In this document: in pieces, positions 6,701 through 10,011 of the stretch
How the letters are laid out: each line of letters starts with the position of its first letter
How positions within the stretch are numbered: the first letter of the stretch is position 1
From: Bacillota bacterium
GTDB lineage: Bacteria; Bacillota; Clostridia; Peptostreptococcales; Anaerovoracaceae
NCBI GenBank assembly: GCA_017543805.1
Contig: JAFYFK010000227.1
Location: 1-10,011 of the forward strand
Reading direction: 5' to 3'
Length of the DNA stretch: 10,011 bases
Notes under the pieces: generated by a model
What the model was told of the DNA's origin: nothing
Databases searched by the model: none
Seen by the model: only the letters and a program-made list of their open reading frames with translations
Position numbers and translations under genes: made by a program

Positions 6701-9700
6701 CGAAAGCGACGCCGCGCAGGCATCGGCCACAATAACGGGAAACGATTATATGACCGACATCGACCGGCAGATGATCGGGATCAAAAGGCCCAACGGTTCC
6801 GTGACGGTCGGTCTCGGGGCTGACTACGATTTCGTATACAGCCTTGGGACCCCCTATCCGGAGCGTTTTACGCTGTTTAATTTCAACAAGGGCTCCGCGG
6901 ATACAGCCGCGGGCAGCACCCTTGCCGCCGGAACACCGGCAAACGCGGAATATGCGTATCAGGTACCGGGAACCCTTCTGCTGACGACCGCCTACAACCT
7001 TCCGGCCGCGCCTTACAACACGACCGGAGTCTACAGTGTGAGCGAAAGCCTTGAGGGAAAGACGGAAAGGCTCAAGAAACAGGAATTAAGCTACGAGACA
7101 GATTTCAGCTTTGCGCTCGGCGTTGACAGCGGATTGGATCCAAGGGGCTTCGCGTCGCAGATAACCGACCGCGTGTCCGAAGGTGAAAAGAGCCTGGTGA
7201 TCATGGGAAACGCCGCGGATTCGTCCGCGAAGAAGCAGTACAGGCTGCTTCCCGACACAACGTACTACTACGAATACGACACCAGCGCCGGCCGCGACAT
7301 ATTAAGCGCGGAGGCAAAGCTTTCAAAGGACGGCCCTGCGATCTCCGGCTATGAGGTGAGCGAGGTCTATACCGAAGACTTTAACGACAGCGAGCTGTCC
7401 CCCTTCTTCACCTACAGCTCGGGGACGGTAGTAAACGCGCGTTACAATATGGTAGACGTCAGGCAGCTTCAGGGCACGCAGATCAAATACGGGCAGATCG
7501 ATTTCACGGTTCCGGAAGGGACTGTAGGAGTCTACAGCTTCAATTACAGGACAGCCACCGGCGGAAGCAGCCATACTTCCGTGCACTTTGAGCTGTCCAA
7601 AGACGGAGGAGATTATGAAACAAAAGACGAGGGAATAGACGGGCTTTTCTACGGCAAGGAGCCGCTGCTCCCGGGCCGTTACAGCATCCGCGGCGTTGTG
7701 CAGGGTTACGCCCAGAGTGGAACGAACCAGAGGATAACAGCCTCGATAGATATAGACAATATGCGGGTCACACTGTTTAAAGCAGCGGACACCTACCCTG
7801 CCGCGGGCATACGGACGCTCCGGTCTGAATCCCACAGCAGCGGTCTCGGCGGGGAGACACACATAAGCGGAAGCTTTACCACGCCTAAAAACGTGCTGTC
7901 TTACGGCCGCTTCGACGGGACGCATCAGGCAGCTGAAATTAATTCCGCGGGCAATGCCGGCTGGACCTTTACAGTTCCCGACGGCTCCTTTGCTCCGTAC
8001 TTTACGGCTGGCCTAAGGAGCAACCCGGGCATGAGCTATTCCGGAAGCAGGGAGATCCCGAGAAACATTACCTGGACGCTTTCCGGTGACGGCGGAACGG
8101 AAAAGACCTGGACCGCCACAGTTTCGACAAAGGCGCCGGATTACTTCGGAACGATAGACCGCGACGCGACAGTCCGGGCTTACGGGCTTACAGGCACCAA
8201 CACGCTTAAAGCAAACCATGTTTACAATGTATCGTCGTTCATAAACAGCGCGGAGTATTACTATACGGATCCGGGGACTGAGACCGGACAGGCGCTCACA
8301 GACGGCCGTTTCTTTACCGATGGAGGCGATCTGTTCTACGAGGACATAGTCTATGACGGGACGACAGACCTCTGTCTCAACACCGGCGAAGGAAGCACCA
8401 CTGTCAGCAACCTTAAGATCTACACCATTCAGAACGGAACAAGGATCTACGCCGAAAACAGCAGTTTCCACGCTGAAAGCGCTGCGAGGGACTGGCAGGC
8501 GAACAACGCCACGGTCACAGTCGCGTCGACAGCGAAGGAGCTGGAGGAAGAACCGGCGAAGGTCTTTAAGAAAGGAGAGTACGTAAACCAGAAATTCTTC
8601 TACAGCGATTATGAAAACGACCCGTCAAAGGCGTCGTATTACAAATACACGCACATTCCGCTCAACGACGGGCTGCATCCGCAGTCCGGGCAGGTGCTGA
8701 CGGAAACGATCAACCGTTTCTACGTTGACGGCAAATACCTGCTGCAGCACTGGCAGTACGACAGCACAGGCAAAGAACCCTACGACCTGCAGAGCAATGT
8801 GGCTGAATTTGTATTTTACATCCTCGGCGAACCCGTCGGGTCCGCGCCGTGGGTAGAATATATCGCTACAGATCCCCCTTCGGATATCTACGACGGGGAC
8901 CCGTGGTCGGCGGAGCTTGAGATAAACGACCTTGACAAGGATCCTCTGGATCTGACAGTCGAGATCTACCACAGCAGCGACAAAGCCCACCCGGTCTACA
9001 TCTATACGAAAAATGACATACGGGTCGGCATTTCGGGCAGGTATCCCGTCATAAGATTCCCCTTCCCGGGTACCGCAAAGGAAGGCACTTACGATATTAT
9101 CGCCACCGTCAGCGACGGGACCGGAGCCGGGATGAAAAACTACAGATTCGTGGTCAAGACCGCGAAGAGCCTTAAAGGCGCAGTTACGCACACGGACTCC
9201 TGGGAGACTAACCGCAACGCGTTCAACTACAAGTGGTTTGACAGGACTGCGGACGAGCCTGCCGGAAGCTCCGGATGGCTTAAGGGCAGCGCAGCGGAAA
9301 TATCTGAAAAGAGAAAGACCGAGACCGCGGCGGAGCTTTATTCAAGATCTGCCACGCCGAGGCTTCGTTACGCCAACGTTTTCTGGCCGGGCGAACAGCT
9401 GGAGCTAAGAACGAGCATAGGCGGGAACGCGATCCGCGTCACGGCGGAGCTTCTGAGCGCGGACGGCCTTAAAAAGGTCAAGCCGGAAGGCAGCAGCGAG
9501 TTCATCGATCTTTCTGATTATACGACTGCGCTCGCCTATGCCGGAGCAGGCGACCTTCCCGGCGAAAAGGCCTGGACAGGCACTCTCTGGAACACGGGAA
9601 TGCGCACGGACCTTCTGACCGCAAGACCGCTTCCGCTTATCGTGCGCTTCACCGCGCGCTACAGCGACGGCAAAACGCTGATATTTGAAGTTCCGGTCAT

Positions 9701-9746
9701 ATTCGATTTCGACATCGGTTATTCCAGGCTTCACAGAGTTTATTAG
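3756..9746 (+). CDS. Giant exported multidomain surface protein (1996 aa)
   Basis: An uninterrupted 1996-residue secreted protein; I recognise no named whole-protein family. Residues 1-23 are a signal peptide with a cut after STAFA. An unassigned domain (about 30-255) leads to an Asp/Pro-rich linker (257-284). Three Ig/PKD-like beta domains follow (about 285-386, 388-507, 508-624), the first ending in the PKD-like GDFDVRLKV and TQTIEVRP. An alpha/beta stretch (about 625-700) comes next. PQQ-propeller-like strands (about 739-860, perhaps to 1000) include FTIRAYDKKTLAELWSF, YLYFVVGGRTLLLDKETG and GIYKISRGDGSV. A jelly-roll-like module (about 1204-1342) starts YTEDFND and ends IDIDNMRV; a second possible one is at 1461-1570. 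A cadherin/Ig-like unit (about 1694-1800) contains DLDKDPLDLTVEIY, and an unassigned C-terminal domain ends in VY. No SLH unit, LPXTG, lipobox or C-terminal membrane segment is visible. Retention probably needs a partner, plausibly the SLH protein 8 bp upstream. Adhesion, matrix or glycan binding is possible; catalysis is unsupported. Confidence 0.85.
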   Translation: MKRLLFIAAALTAVLLCASTAFAAEEELGTSQQTWYLDMWHYSGGYWQIGNAGSNKITISDSEMAAKGGIVDYLEAGNSINFSVPLPSAAQQAMAEGKEVKWRLKARSVSLSKLYELNSLKTESMDQSELVFSVRPRFNLVRDITLGDYVAGLRKTVPLVDQTYGHNIFSIYGNGASAVQGYGAFSSKRPDSVISPYIHPSMITGASGALAGGYSILLSDDVLPSDGYQIGQGTFASAGACGLQFIFPIDVVFYTEVEDPPDPGGDPQDPEPDPDDPIDPQIPADDVYVDARLELPPWTYVGHRVIAQDLSEITIGDEVYGAARAYGQKKASPSLKIVQSGVGTAKKITSTETALTFSQEGDFDVRLKVTASGVSDTDTQTIEVRPTPYVEADVGGRQKQNRKQTLFIAAAQNASYPVTSLDIKMTDIESGEEISTSWNFDGEQPAIQNSLNIKCRKPYDNGSDQYFLKIRMDFLSKFGTEREFEYRVTARDSKGDSMTAVNRFTVVPDAPPDARIELEPALIRGEGSNVATVPVDDVSLSDGDQLNRSWSWSENGLDFSDMPGFTDLSFGSLQNIKFQKTGVGPFWVRLRVKDMWPDETLEEYISDEDYLEAETEEQSEVINVAPQVSLEVTSVKTAEILLLAGNDEELEEASAAKTEIRKELLAEGISAEIKVEDVSDAQGQAAVIRKLGELSTDYGFQGPMNGFWEKGTASADEKRIYKAEALWPAGEDMYDCYPTQPFTIRAYDKKTLAELWSFTVGENLLTAADRGKSAYYGHDGEDKYLYFVVGGRTLLLDKETGALAAQIPFEFGCCSALNDEYIYTFKPDGIYKISRGDGSVSRLIAETIYADDRQVSRLGGKYSFLCKRGTEHLKGTFDPRSEKLSYTRLSGTSDDSGESVTTLLGIDTDGKTVIFTKNGTASAGCARVFGEDGSLVKTVNIDPRSGRVYPVADASGRICGAAAAYNSRYREDYNVTTEYYDFESDAAQASATITGNDYMTDIDRQMIGIKRPNGSVTVGLGADYDFVYSLGTPYPERFTLFNFNKGSADTAAGSTLAAGTPANAEYAYQVPGTLLLTTAYNLPAAPYNTTGVYSVSESLEGKTERLKKQELSYETDFSFALGVDSGLDPRGFASQITDRVSEGEKSLVIMGNAADSSAKKQYRLLPDTTYYYEYDTSAGRDILSAEAKLSKDGPAISGYEVSEVYTEDFNDSELSPFFTYSSGTVVNARYNMVDVRQLQGTQIKYGQIDFTVPEGTVGVYSFNYRTATGGSSHTSVHFELSKDGGDYETKDEGIDGLFYGKEPLLPGRYSIRGVVQGYAQSGTNQRITASIDIDNMRVTLFKAADTYPAAGIRTLRSESHSSGLGGETHISGSFTTPKNVLSYGRFDGTHQAAEINSAGNAGWTFTVPDGSFAPYFTAGLRSNPGMSYSGSREIPRNITWTLSGDGGTEKTWTATVSTKAPDYFGTIDRDATVRAYGLTGTNTLKANHVYNVSSFINSAEYYYTDPGTETGQALTDGRFFTDGGDLFYEDIVYDGTTDLCLNTGEGSTTVSNLKIYTIQNGTRIYAENSSFHAESAARDWQANNATVTVASTAKELEEEPAKVFKKGEYVNQKFFYSDYENDPSKASYYKYTHIPLNDGLHPQSGQVLTETINRFYVDGKYLLQHWQYDSTGKEPYDLQSNVAEFVFYILGEPVGSAPWVEYIATDPPSDIYDGDPWSAELEINDLDKDPLDLTVEIYHSSDKAHPVYIYTKNDIRVGISGRYPVIRFPFPGTAKEGTYDIIATVSDGTGAGMKNYRFVVKTAKSLKGAVTHTDSWETNRNAFNYKWFDRTADEPAGSSGWLKGSAAEISEKRKTETAAELYSRSATPRLRYANVFWPGEQLELRTSIGGNAIRVTAELLSADGLKKVKPEGSSEFIDLSDYTTALAYAGAGDLPGEKAWTGTLWNTGMRTDLLTARPLPLIVRFTARYSDGKTLIFEVPVIFDFDIGYSRLHRVY
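4524..4607 (+). repeat. Asp/Pro-rich linker segment in the giant protein
   Basis: These codons encode residues 257-284, a run built mainly of Asp, Pro, Glu and Gly (VEDPPDPGGDPQDPEPDPDD and onward). It separates the N-terminal domain from the first Ig/PKD-like domain. Such segments are extended, protease-resistant spacers in bacterial surface proteins, and the dense acidic charge could also bind divalent cations (inference). Confidence 0.75.
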
Positions 9747-9775
9747 ATGACAAATCCTTTCAGGTGAATTATATT
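9747..9775 (+). promoter_or_regulatory. Sigma-A type promoter for the CoA-transferase gene
   Basis: The -35 box ATGACA (9747-9752) and -10 box TATATT (9770-9775) each match the consensus at 5 of 6 positions, with a 17-bp spacer. The -35 begins at the base after the stop codon of the giant gene. Transcription would start near 9782, about 24 nt ahead of the ATG at 9806. The left arm of the inverted repeat at 9754-9765 lies wholly inside the spacer. Confidence 0.55.
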
Positions 9776-9798
9776 ATTAATGATTTACCTGAAAGGAT
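9754..9798 (+). promoter_or_regulatory. Long hairpin that buries the CoA-transferase ribosome binding site
   Basis: ATCCTTTCAGGT (9754-9765) and ACCTGAAAGGAT (9787-9798) are a perfect 12-bp inverted repeat. Seven further pairs inside, two of them G.U, extend it to a 19-bp stem with a 7-base loop (9773-9779). The right arm contains the AAAGGA Shine-Dalgarno sequence (9792-9797), eight bases before the ATG at 9806. There is no T-tract after the stem (CTTAAAAATG follows), so it is not a standard intrinsic terminator. It could mask the ribosome binding site in read-through RNA, act as a spaced operator in DNA, or both. Confidence 0.65.
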
Positions 9799-9805
9799 CT
9801 TAAAA

Positions 9806-10011
9806 ATGAGCAAGATCATAAGCAGAGAACAGGCAGCTGCCCTTGTTAAGGACGGCGCGACCCTTGTAACTACAGGCTTCGACGGCTTCGGCTGCCCGGA
9901 GGATCTTATAATGGCGCTGGCTGAGCGCTTTCATAAGGAGGGTCACCCGCTGGGGCTGACCGCCGTAAAGGGCACCAGCCAGGGCGACGGGCACGGCCGC
10001 GGATACGACCA
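9806..10011 (+). CDS. Acyl-CoA:acetate/propionate CoA-transferase, 5' part (YdiF/Pct-like)
   Basis: The first 68 codons of a gene that runs off the right edge. The product starts MSKIISREQAAALVKDG and continues with TTGFDGFGCPEDLIMALAER and TAVKGTSQGDGHGRGYD. This matches the N-terminus of class I CoA-transferases of the YdiF/propionate CoA-transferase type, which move CoA between short-chain acyl-CoAs and free acids such as acetate or propionate in fermentation. The Gly-rich segment followed by Pro-Glu-(Asp/Asn)-Leu and the later GQGDG-like motif (here SQGDGHGRG) are family marks. The catalytic glutamate lies further along and is not in the window, so activity and substrate cannot be judged. 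The Shine-Dalgarno AAAGGA (9792-9797) lies in a hairpin arm. The gene has its own promoter and is functionally unlike the upstream surface operon. Confidence 0.85.
   Translation, partial: MSKIISREQAAALVKDGATLVTTGFDGFGCPEDLIMALAERFHKEGHPLGLTAVKGTSQGDGHGRGYD

Noticed and set aside
4829..9191. Several minus-strand open frames of 100-200 codons
   Set aside because: All lie opposite the giant gene, whose product has a signal peptide and coherent beta-domain patterns. They look like shadows of its codon usage.
9754..9798. Hairpin as an intrinsic terminator of the giant gene
   Set aside because: The stem is long, but no run of T follows on either strand, and the right arm contains the next gene's ribosome binding site. 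An RBS-masking or operator role fits better.
9800..9994. Minus-strand open frame of 64 codons
   Set aside because: It is antisense to the CoA-transferase start, which has clear family motifs.

Overview
The window reads as a piece of chromosome from a Gram-positive-type anaerobe, most likely a GC-rich member of the Clostridia. The coding DNA is GC-rich, and the short intergenic spaces are AT-rich and carry sigma-A/sigma-70-type promoters and AGGAGG-type ribosome binding sites. A DUF1846/UPF0371 protein, an S-layer-homology (SLH) protein and a YdiF-type acyl-CoA transferase fit that assignment. Taxonomy is inferred from gene content only. I see no mobile elements, tRNA, rRNA or CRISPR arrays.

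Layout. Positions 1-216 are an intergenic leader with a good promoter just ahead of a bactofilin-family cytoskeletal gene (217-822, +). A symmetrical hairpin with T-tracts on both sides (837-868) separates it from the convergent DUF1846/UPF0371 gene (880-2391, -). Positions 2392-2592 are a divergent promoter region. Its rightward promoter drives an apparent two-gene operon: a 384-residue exported SLH protein (2593-3747) and, 8 bp later, a 1996-residue exported multidomain protein (3756-9746). A promoter and a long hairpin fill the 59 bp before the final gene, the 5' end of a propionate/acetate-type CoA-transferase (from 9806), which the window cuts off.

How the genes may work together. The SLH protein and the giant protein look like a cell-surface pair. 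The small protein has the wall-binding SLH module. The giant one has a signal peptide, an Asp/Pro-rich linker, several Ig/PKD-like domains, a PQQ-like beta-propeller-like stretch and jelly-roll-like segments, but no visible wall or membrane anchor of its own. This is the least characterised part of the window. The bactofilin and DUF1846 genes are separate transcription units. The CoA-transferase has its own promoter. Its ribosome binding site lies inside a hairpin that only read-through RNA from the surface operon would contain, which suggests insulation from upstream transcription.
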